From an uncultured Alistipes sp. (GTDB lineage Bacteria; Bacteroidota; Bacteroidia; Bacteroidales; Rikenellaceae), in NCBI GenBank assembly GCA_900542505.1, contig UQNV01000034.1, forward strand, positions 1-24,550: a stretch of 24,550 nt of DNA. The letters run 5' to 3'. Made by a program: the position numbers and the translations under genes. The notes under the pieces were generated by a model. It saw nothing but the letters and a program-made list of their open reading frames with translations, was not told the origin of the DNA and did no database searches. Below are positions 8,057 to 16,403 of the stretch, piece by piece; the stretch's first letter is position 1, and every line of letters begins with the position of its first letter.

Positions 8057-8231
8057 GTGAAGACGGGGGATAAAAAGACATGTCGGCCCCTCTTTTTTGC
8101 CGCGGGCTCCTGCGCGGGAGCCTCCGCTGCGGCAGGGACGGGCCGGCAGCCGTGCGAAAACAAGACGCCCCTTCCCGGGAGTGTGGCGGCGTGAGCCGTT
8201 CCGGAAAGGGGTGGCCGATACTGCGGAGTCG

Positions 8232-8663
8232 CTACTCCTGCTCGTTCTTCTCGAGGGTCATCTCCACGCCCGTGCGGGCGAAGTCGCCTTTGTGCCAGGC
8301 TCCGCTACCCTCGGCCGTGCGCTCCTCTTCGGTGAACCGGATGTCGAGGCTGCCCGAGGCGAAGTCGCCTCCGTTGGCCGGGCCGTCGATGTCGGTGAAG
8401 CCGAGCTTCACCGATTGGACGATGCTCCTGCCGGCGATTTCGAACGAGCCGTCGGCTCCGGTGAGGACGGCAGTCTCAGGCGAGTTGTTGCCGCGGACCT
8501 CGATACCTTCAATCGGATTCCCGTCGGGGTCGGTTACCGTACCTTTGACCCTGTAGTTGTTGTAGGGAGTTCCGTACATCACCAGAGTCTGCTCCTCCTT
8601 GTCGCAGGCGGTGCCGAATCCGAGCAGCGATGCCGCCATCAGCAACAGGTTCTCTTTTTTCAT
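8232..8663 (-). CDS. Small lipoprotein of the rSAM/lipoprotein system type
   Basis: The 143-residue protein starts MKKENLLLMAASLLGFGTAC, a signal peptide with the lipidated Cys at 20. The following DKEE is acidic, like Bacteroidetes signals for surface lipoproteins. The mature part begins near YGTPYNNYRVKGTVTD, a carboxypeptidase-regulatory-like beta domain. It then has FTDIDGPANGGDF and ends in a VEMTLEK strand. This pattern matches the putative lipoproteins of the Bacteroidales rSAM/lipoprotein system, which are normally found beside a radical SAM/SPASM enzyme. No such enzyme is in this window, so the gene appears to stand alone here. An in-frame ATG at 8699 is rejected because it would put 12 polar residues before the signal. 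It is divergent from ispG. Confidence 0.8.
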   Translation of the reverse strand: MKKENLLLMAASLLGFGTACDKEEQTLVMYGTPYNNYRVKGTVTDPDGNPIEGIEVRGNNSPETAVLTGADGSFEIAGRSIVQSVKLGFTDIDGPANGGDFASGSLDIRFTEEERTAEGSGAWHKGDFARTGVEMTLEKNEQE

Positions 8664-8750
8664 GGTGCTGTCGGATTTTGGTTTAATGGGTTGCCCCATG
8701 CGGGGCGTGTCGAAAGATGCGCATTTTTTCGCGGAATTCCAAAACCTTGC

Positions 8751-8758
8751 TATCTTTG
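8751..8758 (+). promoter_or_regulatory. -7 box for ispG
   Basis: TATCTTTG is a perfect TAnnTTTG match 22 bp before the ATG at 8781. A T-run (8724-8729) lies near the expected -33 position. Confidence 0.65.
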
Positions 8759-8780
8759 TAGTCGTTTAAGAGTTTGAACG

Positions 8781-10268
8781 ATGAATCTTTCGGAATACCG
8801 GCGCCGTCCGACCTGCGAGGTGCGCATCGGACGGGTCGCCATCGGCGGCGGAAACCCCGTTGCCGTGCAGTCGATGACCAATACCGACACCAACGACACG
8901 CCGGCGAGCGTGGCCCAGATTGAGCGGATTGACCGCGCGGGCGGCAAGATTGTCCGTCTGACGGCCCAGGGGCGCCGCGAGGCGGAGAATCTGGGTGCCA
9001 TCGCCGCGCAGCTGCGCGCCGACGGCTACGACACGGCGCTGGTGGCCGACGTCCACTTCGTCCCCGAGGTGGCCGCCATTGCGGCCCGCTACGTCGACAA
9101 GGTGCGCATCAACCCGGGCAACTACCGCTCGCAGCACGGCGAGTTCGAGGCGCTCATCGAGCAGTGCCGCGAGCGCGGCGTGGCGCTGCGCATCGGCGTC
9201 AACCACGGCTCGCTCGCCCGCCGCGTTTTCGACGAGTGGGGCGATACGCCGCAGGGGATGGTCGTCTCGGCGATGGAGTTCCTGCGCGTCTGCCGCGAAC
9301 GCGACTTCGACCAGGTGGTCGTCTCGATGAAGTCGAGCAATACGCGCGTGATGGTCCACGCCTACCGGCTGCTGGTCGAGGCGATGGATGCCGAGGGGAT
9401 GCACTACCCGATACATCTCGGGGTGACCGAGGCGGGCAACGGCCTCGAGGGGCGCATCAAGAGTGCCGTGGGCATCGGCGCGCTGCTGGCCGACGGCATC
9501 GGCGACACCATCCGCGTCTCGCTGACCGAGGCGCCCGAAAACGAGATTCCCGTGGCGCAGCAGCTCGTCGAGCAGTTCTCTTCGCGTCCGGGCCGCTTCG
9601 AGGTGCTCCACCCCGAGCGCTATTCGCCCACCCAGTTCCGCCGCCGCAGCCGGGTGCAGACGCCCGTCGTGCGGGGCGAGTCGATGGAGGGCTTCCGCAT
9701 CCTCGAGTCGACCTCGGAGAACCCCACGGCCGAGCTCCGTGCGGCGATTCTCAACCTCGAGGGCGACGAGCCGGTCGTTCTCCGGCGGCGCTACGACGAG
9801 CCTTCGCTCGAACGGCTGGCCGTGCGTGCGGCGGCCGACCTGGGCGTGCTCTTCCTCGACGGACTGGCCGACGGCATCTGGCTCGATGCTCCGGGCCACA
9901 CGGAGGAGGAGCTCCGCCGTGTCGAGCTGATGATTCTCCAGGCGGCGCGCGTCCGCTTTTCGCATACCGAGTATATCGCCTGCCCCTCGTGCGGCCGTAC
10001 GCTCTACGATATCGAGCAGACGCTGGCCGCCATCAAGGCCCGTACGTCGCACCTCCGGAACCTGAAAATCGGCGTCATGGGGTGCATCGTCAACGGGCCG
10101 GGCGAGATGGCCGACGCCGACTACGGCTATGTGGGGGCCGCCCCGGGGCGCATCACGCTCTATAAGGGGCGCACGGTCGTCGCGCGCAACATTCCGCAGG
10201 AGGAGGCGCTCGACCGTCTGGTGGCCCTCATCCGCGAAAACGGCGACTGGCACGAACCGGGTGAGTAG
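8781..10268 (+). CDS. ispG: 4-hydroxy-3-methylbut-2-enyl diphosphate synthase IspG
   Basis: IspG (GcpE) carries out the penultimate MEP-pathway step, reductively converting MEcPP to HMBPP with a 4Fe-4S cluster, and supplies the isoprenoid units used by prenyl synthases such as the one at 1662-2633. The N-terminal TIM barrel begins at VAVQSMTNTDT and covers about 1-260. The cluster ligands are Cys401 and Cys404 (CPSCGRT), Cys435 (MGCIVNGPGE) and, by analogy with E. coli, Glu442. At 495 residues it is about 120 longer than the E. coli enzyme; the extra length falls before Cys401 and corresponds to the central insert of the plant/Chlamydia/Bacteroidetes type, but it looks shorter than I expect for Bacteroidales. 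All catalytic motifs are intact. Confidence 0.95.
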   Translation: MNLSEYRRRPTCEVRIGRVAIGGGNPVAVQSMTNTDTNDTPASVAQIERIDRAGGKIVRLTAQGRREAENLGAIAAQLRADGYDTALVADVHFVPEVAAIAARYVDKVRINPGNYRSQHGEFEALIEQCRERGVALRIGVNHGSLARRVFDEWGDTPQGMVVSAMEFLRVCRERDFDQVVVSMKSSNTRVMVHAYRLLVEAMDAEGMHYPIHLGVTEAGNGLEGRIKSAVGIGALLADGIGDTIRVSLTEAPENEIPVAQQLVEQFSSRPGRFEVLHPERYSPTQFRRRSRVQTPVVRGESMEGFRILESTSENPTAELRAAILNLEGDEPVVLRRRYDEPSLERLAVRAAADLGVLFLDGLADGIWLDAPGHTEEELRRVELMILQAARVRFSHTEYIACPSCGRTLYDIEQTLAAIKARTSHLRNLKIGVMGCIVNGPGEMADADYGYVGAAPGRITLYKGRTVVARNIPQEEALDRLVALIRENGDWHEPGE

Positions 10269-10407
10269 AGTAGGGCGCCCCTGCGCCCCTCGCCGCGCCT
10301 TCCCTCCGGTTCCGACCCGTTGAGGCCCGGCCGCCGCAGATGCCCCTGCCGCCGGTTCCGACCTGCCGGTTCCGGTTCCTTCCTTACCCCGAAAAATCAT
10401 TCGACCG

Positions 10408-11010
10408 ATGACCATTCTTCCTTTGGCATACCTTCCTTCGGTGGAGTACATCGCGCATCTGCTGCGCGAGGAGTGCGTCATCGACCTGGGCGAACACTTC
10501 GTCAAGCGCTCGGAGCGCAACCGTACGCGGATTCTGGCCACGGGCGGCCCGATGGAGCTCACGGCCCATGTCCGCAATGCCGACCGCCCGCGCCAGCCCA
10601 TGCGCGAGGTGCGGCTCGACTACTCGAAGCGCTGGCCCCACCAGCATTGGGTCTCGCTCGTCTCGGCCTACCGCAGCTCGCCCTACTTCGACCACTATGC
10701 CGAGCGCTTCGAGCCCCTCTACCGTGCGCCGGGCGACCTGCTTGCGGAGTTCAACCTTGCGCTGCTGCGCACGCTGCTCGAGGCGGCCAAGGCCCCCTGC
10801 GACCTCCGTCTTTCGGAGCGCTACGTCGAGGCGCGTCCGGGCGACATCGACCTGAGGCCCAAACACAGAGAGGGCCCGGCCTTCGAGGCCAAGCCCTACA
10901 TTCAGGTCTTTTCCGACCGGATGCCCTTCGTCGCCAACCTGTCGTTCATCGACCTGTTGTTTGCCGAAGGCCCACAAGCCACGGCTGTCGCGGCTCGCTG
11001 TCGATTTTGA
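10408..11010 (+). CDS. WbqC-family protein
   Basis: This 200-residue protein matches the WbqC-like family, a Bacteroidetes-rich group first named from O-antigen clusters and of unproven biochemical role. Visible family features are the N-terminal YLPSVEYIAHLL, the central KRWPHQHWVSLVSAYRSSPYFDHY, and the C-terminal FVANLSFIDLLFAEGP. The last dozen residues (ATAVAARCRF) are poorly family-like and are encoded inside the overlap with the convergent GH2 gene. No signal peptide or TM segment is present. It starts 139 bp after ispG with no promoter or terminator seen in the gap, so it may be read from the ispG promoter. Confidence 0.83.
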   Translation: MTILPLAYLPSVEYIAHLLREECVIDLGEHFVKRSERNRTRILATGGPMELTAHVRNADRPRQPMREVRLDYSKRWPHQHWVSLVSAYRSSPYFDHYAERFEPLYRAPGDLLAEFNLALLRTLLEAAKAPCDLRLSERYVEARPGDIDLRPKHREGPAFEAKPYIQVFSDRMPFVANLSFIDLLFAEGPQATAVAARCRF

Positions 11011-12967
11011 AGCGGAGGCTGTCGTGTCGCCCTCCCAGTGAAACATCCAGCCATACGATTCCCTGCAGCGTCATCGTGTCGGTGACGTACTGGCAGTCCG
11101 CATAGCGGTGCAGCGCTACCGAGTCGCCGTTGATGCGCAGCGTCGGCATGCCCGCCGAGGAGTAGACCTTGAAGGCCTGCCGCTCGGTGTCGCGCAGCCG
11201 GTGCCGCTTGTCGGCCAGATGGAGCGTCGTGTCGCTCTTGTTCCACATCGCACGGTAGAGGTAGTAGGCGTCCTTGCGCTCGCGGCGGTCCTGGGTCATC
11301 AGTCCCGAGCCGTTGATGCCGTAGGGACGGCGCGACGAGCCGTAGTCGAAGAGGTTGTTGACCCACTGGCCCCAGAAGAGCGAATCGCTCTCGAGGTTCT
11401 TGGCATAGGCCTCGTGGAAGCGGCTCTGGCGCTGCTCGGGAATCCAGTTGGTGCGCGATACGGGCGGTACGGCGTTGTACTGGTGGGCCGGGAATCCGGG
11501 CTGTCCGTAGCAGACGCCCGAGGCGAGGTGCGACCAGTTGCGGCGCAGCAGGTTGCGCCATACCGAGACATCGTCGGGCGAACCCTTCTCCCAGCCGACG
11601 TCCTGCTGCCAGACAATCAGGTCGGTGATGAAGTTGATGCTGCCGTCCTGGTTGCTGCATGCCACCGTCGGTCGGGTGGGGTCCATGCGGTGGGCGGCGT
11701 CGTTGAGCCGGCGGATGTAGGGCGAGGCGTCGTCGCCCTTGGCCTGCAGCAGTGAATAGATGCCCCACATGACCACCGAGGGGTGGTTGTAGTTCTGGGC
11801 GATGATTTCCTGCAGCTGCTGGAGCCCGTTCTCCTCGAACTGCGGGGTGGGGAAGTAGCCCATGTCGCCCAGGAAGGGGGCCCGCTGGAAGGGGATTTCG
11901 GTCCAGACCAGCACTCCGCGCTCGTCGCAGCGGTCGTAGAAGTATTGTGCGTGGGGCATCATGGCCGAACGTACGGCGTTGGCCCCCAGGTCGCGGATGT
12001 ACTCCATGTCGGCGTCGTAGTCGGCGTCGGTCAGCGCACCGCCCTCGAGCGCATTGTCGTGGTAGAGCGTCACGCCGCGGATGTCGTAGCGCCGGCCGTT
12101 GAGCGTGAAGCGCTCCTCGGGGGTGACATGCACCGAGCGGAATCCGGTCCGCACGGTCACCTCGTCGAGCACCTGCTGTTCGCCCAGCCGTACGCTGACG
12201 CGGTAGAGTGCCGGACGGTCGGGGCTCCACAGCTCGGGGTCGTCGACCGAGAAGGGAACCGATGCCGGACGTCCGTCGAGCCGCACGCGCTGGCGGCGCG
12301 TGTAGACCCGTTCGCCGCCCGGCGCCGTGATGTCGAGCGTGAGCAGGCAGCTGGCCTCACCCGACGACGAGGTGAGGTGGATTTCGGCCTCGCCCTCGAC
12401 GCGTTCGTCGGTGACCGAGGTGGTGCGCACCAGCACGCCGTCCGAACCGAAGTAGAGGGGCGAGACGGCCGTCCGCTCGGTGACGATGAGCTCCGCCCCG
12501 CGGTAGATGCCGCCGTAGAGGTTGGCATCGGTCGAGACGGGCAGCACGTCCGAGCGGCTGTTGTTGCTCACGATGACCAGCAGCGCGTTCTTGTCGCCGC
12601 AGCGCAGCTTGTCGGTGATTTCGAAGGTGAAGGCTGCCGCGCCGCCGCGGTGTTCGCCCACGTAGTAGCCGTTGACGAAGAGCGTGGCGACGTTCTGCAC
12701 GCCGTAGAACTTGACGAAGACGCGCTTGTTGCTCCATTCGGAGGGGATGCGCATCTCGTTCTGGTAGTTGGCCGTGGTTTCGAGGAACGAGCCGACAGCC
12801 TCCGTGTCGGTGTTCCACGTATGGGGCAACGTGACGTAGCGGGCGTTGTCGCTCGTATTCTCCGACTTGAAGAAGAAGCGCCAACCCTCGTTCAGCGGGT
12901 AGATTTTGCGGGCCTGCGCCGTGATGCCGAGCAGCACGAGCAGCAGGGTTGCTGCGAATCGTTTCAT
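10946..12967 (-). CDS. Secreted GH2-fold protein with both catalytic Glu missing
   Basis: The 673-residue protein begins MKRFAATLLLVLLGITAQA, a Sec signal, and has the GH2 order: jelly-roll sugar-binding domain (about 25-180), Ig-like domain (about 185-290), and TIM barrel (about 295-600). Framework motifs are well kept: HTWN, the NHPSVVMWGIY strand, and LFDYGSS-RRPYGINGSGL. The acid/base position, normally NE after MWGIY, reads Ser405-Leu406. The nucleophile position, normally SEYGAG, reads VCYGQP with Cys486. The substrate-binding SHYPH reads AMMPH (Met336-Met337), and the WN of WNxFDF reads NN. It therefore looks like a beta-galactosidase-like fold turned into a non-catalytic binder, not a frameshifted pseudogene, since one frame stays open. 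An upstream ATG at 13054 is rejected because it precedes the signal by 29 charged residues. Its 3' end overlaps the wbqC-like gene. Confidence 0.9.
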   Translation of the reverse strand: MKRFAATLLLVLLGITAQARKIYPLNEGWRFFFKSENTSDNARYVTLPHTWNTDTEAVGSFLETTANYQNEMRIPSEWSNKRVFVKFYGVQNVATLFVNGYYVGEHRGGAAAFTFEITDKLRCGDKNALLVIVSNNSRSDVLPVSTDANLYGGIYRGAELIVTERTAVSPLYFGSDGVLVRTTSVTDERVEGEAEIHLTSSSGEASCLLTLDITAPGGERVYTRRQRVRLDGRPASVPFSVDDPELWSPDRPALYRVSVRLGEQQVLDEVTVRTGFRSVHVTPEERFTLNGRRYDIRGVTLYHDNALEGGALTDADYDADMEYIRDLGANAVRSAMMPHAQYFYDRCDERGVLVWTEIPFQRAPFLGDMGYFPTPQFEENGLQQLQEIIAQNYNHPSVVMWGIYSLLQAKGDDASPYIRRLNDAAHRMDPTRPTVACSNQDGSINFITDLIVWQQDVGWEKGSPDDVSVWRNLLRRNWSHLASGVCYGQPGFPAHQYNAVPPVSRTNWIPEQRQSRFHEAYAKNLESDSLFWGQWVNNLFDYGSSRRPYGINGSGLMTQDRRERKDAYYLYRAMWNKSDTTLHLADKRHRLRDTERQAFKVYSSAGMPTLRINGDSVALHRYADCQYVTDTMTLQGIVWLDVSLGGRHDSLRFKIDSEPRQPWLVGLRQTTGR

Positions 12968-12991
12968 GGTTTTTCGGAATCCTGTTCGGGA

Positions 12992-12999
12992 CAAATATA
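12992..12999 (-). promoter_or_regulatory. -7 box for the GH2-like gene
   Basis: Minus-strand TATATTTG lies 24 bp upstream of the ATG at 12967. No convincing -33 TTTG is seen at 19-20 bp. Confidence 0.55.
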
Positions 13000-13053
13000 C
13001 GAAAATCTGCCGAAAGTTGCGCTTCCGTTTTCCGGCCCGAGGCTGCAACAACA

Positions 13054-13083
13054 AAGAGGTCCGGGCTGCGGCCCGGACCTCTT
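13054..13083 (-). terminator. Hairpin terminator after the large lipoprotein gene
   Basis: AAGAGGTCCGGGC (13054-13066) pairs perfectly with GCCCGGACCTCTT (13071-13083) around a 4-nt loop. On the minus strand it is followed by TGTTGTTG. It lies about 97 bp past the lipoprotein stop and before the GH2 promoter, separating the two same-strand units. Confidence 0.8.
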
Positions 13084-13179
13084 CGTCTGAAAAAACAGGA
13101 GACTTGATTGGGATGAAGATATCGATTTTTCGTGGCGTATTTCGATAGAGGGGAAAGCCTCCTGTTGTGCGGTTCGTTA

Positions 13180-16100
13180 CTACTTCTTCTGTGCCACTAC
13201 CACCTTGACGGTACCCGTGCGCTGCTCGCCGTAGGCGTAGGTGAAGGTCACGTCGATGGAGATGGTCTCGGTGTTGGCCATTTCGGTGTCGGTCGAGCCC
13301 TTGACCGTCAGCTTACCCGTTGCCGGGTCGAACGAGATGCGGTTCGAGTAGATGATGTCGGGGGTCGAGTAGCTTACCTCGGCGCCCAGCGGCGTCTTGA
13401 TGTTCGTCAGAAGGCCCTTCGCGTCGGTCGTTGCGCCCGGTGCGGCGAAGACGTTGGCGTTGTTCATATCCTTGAGCGTGAGCAGCGTCGAGATGTAGAG
13501 CGTCTGGTCGGTGGTCGTAGCTCCGATGGAACCGTCCTTGGCGGTGATGGCCTGGTCCTTAATCGGGTCGGCGATGTAGGCCGTGAACTTCTGCAGGTCG
13601 AATACCACGCCATTGTTGTCCTCGAGCGTGACGACAATCGGCAGCTCAAGACCCTTGTACGAGCCCCACGAGAGCTTCGTGCCGCTTACGCCGGCCGTGC
13701 CGTAGTCGGCCTCCTCGTCGCTCCGGTCGATGGCGAACTTGACGCTCACGCCTGCAACGTCACCGTCGTAGAAGTAGGTGTTGACCAGGTCCTTGTTGTC
13801 TACCGAGAAGACACCGCCCTCGAGCGTCGTGGCAATCAGCACGCGGTTGTCGGCCGGCAGGTCGGAGCCGCGCTGCAGCAGTACGCCCTCGGGGTTGTTG
13901 AGCGTGAAGGTACCGCCGAAGACAACCTCGAGGCCCCATGTGGTGGTCAGTTTGCCCGAAAGCTCATAGGGAGTCTCGGTCTTGGCGAAGCTTACGGCGA
14001 TGTTGTCCGAGCCAATCAGAATCTGCGAACCGTCCTCGGCGCGGAGCGTGTTCTCCTCCTCGGAGGTCGATACGAACTGCTTGCCGTTCAGCGCGCTCTT
14101 GAAGGTTGCGTAGTCGGCGAAGTACTTCTCGGCAGCCTCACCCCACGTGTTCCAGATAATCTGGGCGAAGTCGAGGAATACCTTGTACTGGCGCGTGTTG
14201 GGCTCGTAGGCAATCTCCTTCGTGATGAGCTGGTCGGCTACTGCGGGCAGACCCTCGACTGCGAGCGGGAACTCAACCGTTACGGTCGTGCCGGCTGCGG
14301 TCTCGTCGTAAACGGCCTTCACGGTGTAGTTGCCGCCTGCGATGAAGTGGTTGTTCGTATCGGTGAACTTGAGCGTCATGCGCTGTACGTCACCCTCGGC
14401 CGACGGCTGCGTGTAGCTCTCGGCAGCAACAGTGATGTCGCCCACAGTCTGGCCCTCGGCGTCGGTTACGGTGAAGGTCGGCGTCAGCGAAGTGAGACCG
14501 TTGAAACGCTCGAAGTCAAGCTTGTTGGTGAATTCGAACTCGGCGGTGTACTCCTTCGAGCCCGCAACGGCTGCGTAGTTCCATACCACCGGAGCGTCGA
14601 GCTGTGCAGCCTCGACCTCGGTGTCAACCGAGATGATGTTGAGCTTGTGTACGGCCGACGTGTTGACATCGGCGTAGTTGCCGTTCTGGTCCTTCAGACG
14701 GAAGGTGAAGGCGCCCGACGTGATGACGTCGCCTACCAGTTCGGGAGCCGACGTTACGATGGCGGCCGTGGTCTCGGTCAGCTCGTAGTTGTCATCGTGG
14801 CCGTTCGTTACCGTAGCGGCAGCCTCGGGAGCAACCAGCTCGAACTCGGGAACGTTCTCCCATACGCTGTTGAGTGCTACCAGCTCATCGTTCTGCTCCA
14901 GCACGACGGTGAAGCCCTCGAAGAAGGTGCGGGCGGTCTTGTCGGTGAACTCGACGTCGGTGGTGTACTCGTTGTTATCGGCCAGAGCCACATACTTGTC
15001 ACCCTCAAGCCGGGCAACCTTCAGCAGGTTGTTGATGGAGTATGCAGTGCCACCCTCGGTCGGGATGAACTCGGTGGTGTACTCGATGCCCTGCAGCGGC
15101 TTCTCCTCGGTCGAAGCAGCGTTCGGGATGTTGACGTTGAGCGCGATGGCGAGCGTCTTGGGCTGCTCCTCGAGCAGAGCCTCGAGGTAGTTGTAGTCGG
15201 TCGATACGACCACCACGAACTCACCCTTGGTGGCGTTCCAGTCCTTCACCTCGTCGATGGTGAAGGCGGCACCCTCGGCACGGGTCATCACCTCCTCGGT
15301 CACGATGCTCAGCGTCTCGGTGTTGAGCTTCGACTCTACGGCCAGCGATGCGGGCGATACGCGGAACTTCAGCTCGGCCTGCTGCTTCTCGGCAGCACCC
15401 AGCGAGAAGTAGGAGGTCTCGCTCTCTTCGTTGGTCATCTCGATGGCGTACGAAGCGGGGAATACCACCTTGCCGTCGGCATAGGCCGGAACGTAAACCA
15501 GCGACTGGATGCGGCTTTCGAGGTCAGCCACGCGCTGCTCGAGCTCCTCGATTTTCTCCAGGTAGCCCTGCAGCTCGTCGTCGAGCATCGACTTCGATAC
15601 GGTCAGACCCTCGGCTCCGCCGATGAGTGCCAGGATAGCCTCCTTGTACTCCTCGTTCTGAGCCTGAATCTCCTTCAGAACGGCGTCGGCAGCACCCTCG
15701 GCATTGACATAGTCGTAGTCGAACTTGTAGTTGGCGATGTAGTCGTTGATTTGCTCACCCAGCCACGAGTCCTTCTTGAACTCCTCGATGGCGGCGTCAA
15801 TCAGGCTCTGAACATCGACACCCTCCAGCTTCTCGAGGCGCGAGATGAGGTCGTTGAGCGCCGACTTGGTGGCAAACTCGTTGCGCATCGTCTCTTCCGA
15901 AGACTTCACGGCGTTGTCCACGTAGCTCTTCAGCGTGTTCTCCAGGTCACGCAGCTTCTGGGCAACGTCGCCCATGCCCTCGACCTTGCCTTCGAGGTCG
16001 GAGAGTCGCGACGTGAGGTCGTCGATAGCCTCGACGGAGCTCTTCACGCCGTCAATCTGGCTCTGGAGGTCCTTGATGGTGACGGTCTCCAGCTCGTCGA

Positions 16101-16212
16101 GTTTCTTGTTTATCGAATCGATGTCGTCGTCGTAGTCCTTACAACCGACACCGGTCAGCATTGTTCCTGTCAAGAACAACGCAAGAAACTTTTTGAAAAA
16201 ATGCTTTTTCAT
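13180..16212 (-). CDS. Large coiled-coil surface lipoprotein
   Basis: With the start at 16212 the protein has 1010 residues. MKKHFFKKFLALFLTGTMLTGVGC is a lipoprotein signal with Cys24, and the following KDYDDDID is acidic like Bacteroidetes surface-export signals. Residues about 30-150 form a leucine-heptad coiled coil (INKKLDELETV, LTSRLSDLEGKV, LISRLEKLEGV); another short coil (LEKIEELEQRVADLESRI) precedes LVYVPAYADGKVVF. The remaining ~750 residues are beta-rich and Thr/Glu-rich, probably several Ig-like modules, ending in VKVVVAQKK. The N-terminal coil resembles DUF4988/PL29-N-type Bacteroidales lipoproteins, but no catalytic domain is visible. It is less GC-rich than its neighbours (one 60-base sample counted 34 G/C, against 45 in recG). 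An upstream ATG at 16281 is rejected because it precedes the signal. The promoter and a ~185-nt leader lie upstream. Confidence 0.85.
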   Translation of the reverse strand: MKKHFFKKFLALFLTGTMLTGVGCKDYDDDIDSINKKLDELETVTIKDLQSQIDGVKSSVEAIDDLTSRLSDLEGKVEGMGDVAQKLRDLENTLKSYVDNAVKSSEETMRNEFATKSALNDLISRLEKLEGVDVQSLIDAAIEEFKKDSWLGEQINDYIANYKFDYDYVNAEGAADAVLKEIQAQNEEYKEAILALIGGAEGLTVSKSMLDDELQGYLEKIEELEQRVADLESRIQSLVYVPAYADGKVVFPASYAIEMTNEESETSYFSLGAAEKQQAELKFRVSPASLAVESKLNTETLSIVTEEVMTRAEGAAFTIDEVKDWNATKGEFVVVVSTDYNYLEALLEEQPKTLAIALNVNIPNAASTEEKPLQGIEYTTEFIPTEGGTAYSINNLLKVARLEGDKYVALADNNEYTTDVEFTDKTARTFFEGFTVVLEQNDELVALNSVWENVPEFELVAPEAAATVTNGHDDNYELTETTAAIVTSAPELVGDVITSGAFTFRLKDQNGNYADVNTSAVHKLNIISVDTEVEAAQLDAPVVWNYAAVAGSKEYTAEFEFTNKLDFERFNGLTSLTPTFTVTDAEGQTVGDITVAAESYTQPSAEGDVQRMTLKFTDTNNHFIAGGNYTVKAVYDETAAGTTVTVEFPLAVEGLPAVADQLITKEIAYEPNTRQYKVFLDFAQIIWNTWGEAAEKYFADYATFKSALNGKQFVSTSEEENTLRAEDGSQILIGSDNIAVSFAKTETPYELSGKLTTTWGLEVVFGGTFTLNNPEGVLLQRGSDLPADNRVLIATTLEGGVFSVDNKDLVNTYFYDGDVAGVSVKFAIDRSDEEADYGTAGVSGTKLSWGSYKGLELPIVVTLEDNNGVVFDLQKFTAYIADPIKDQAITAKDGSIGATTTDQTLYISTLLTLKDMNNANVFAAPGATTDAKGLLTNIKTPLGAEVSYSTPDIIYSNRISFDPATGKLTVKGSTDTEMANTETISIDVTFTYAYGEQRTGTVKVVVAQKK

Positions 16213-16379
16213 AATTGATAATAATTGAGTTGTGTTGAATTTGTTGTGGTTTGTCCTCTGTTGCCCTGTGGGGTTCCGCATGCGGAGCCTCGTTTCGATG
16301 TGTTTTTTTTAACTGGTTGGTTTATAAAAAGTTGTATCGCCTAAGTCTCTTTTGTTTAGCTCTGGTTTACAATTTGTTG

Positions 16380-16395
16380 GTATCATATATGATAC
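16380..16395. promoter_or_regulatory. 16-bp palindrome, candidate operator
   Basis: GTATCATATATGATAC is a perfect palindrome. It covers about +4 to +19 of the predicted lipoprotein transcript and ends 62 bp before the XRE regulator's ATG, a position suited to controlling both genes. Confidence 0.5.
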
Positions 16396-16403
16396 GCGTG
16401 GTG

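Noticed and set aside
5917..8073. 718-codon open frame on the plus strand, opposite recG
   Set aside because: RecG on the minus strand has all helicase motifs; the plus frame reads low-complexity His/Arg/Val/Glu text typical of antisense in GC-rich DNA.
8099..8133. Nested hairpin (GCCGC..GCGGC with inner GGCTCC..GGAGCC) after the small lipoprotein gene
   Set aside because: In the direction of transcription it is followed by an A-run, not a T-run, so it is not an intrinsic terminator; it may just be GC-rich pairing.
8766..10601. 611-codon minus-strand frame across ispG
   Set aside because: It covers ispG and its promoter and extends into the next gene without any domain; it is a shadow frame.
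10946..12967. GH2 gene as a decayed pseudogene
   Set aside because: There is no frameshift or internal stop over 673 codons, the signal peptide and promoter box are intact, and scaffold motifs are conserved, so a functional non-catalytic protein fits better.
13132..16218. 1028-codon open frame on the plus strand, opposite the large lipoprotein
   Set aside because: It mirrors the lipoprotein gene codon for codon, has no recognisable motif or signal, and its valine/leucine/glycine-rich text is what a high-GC antisense frame gives.
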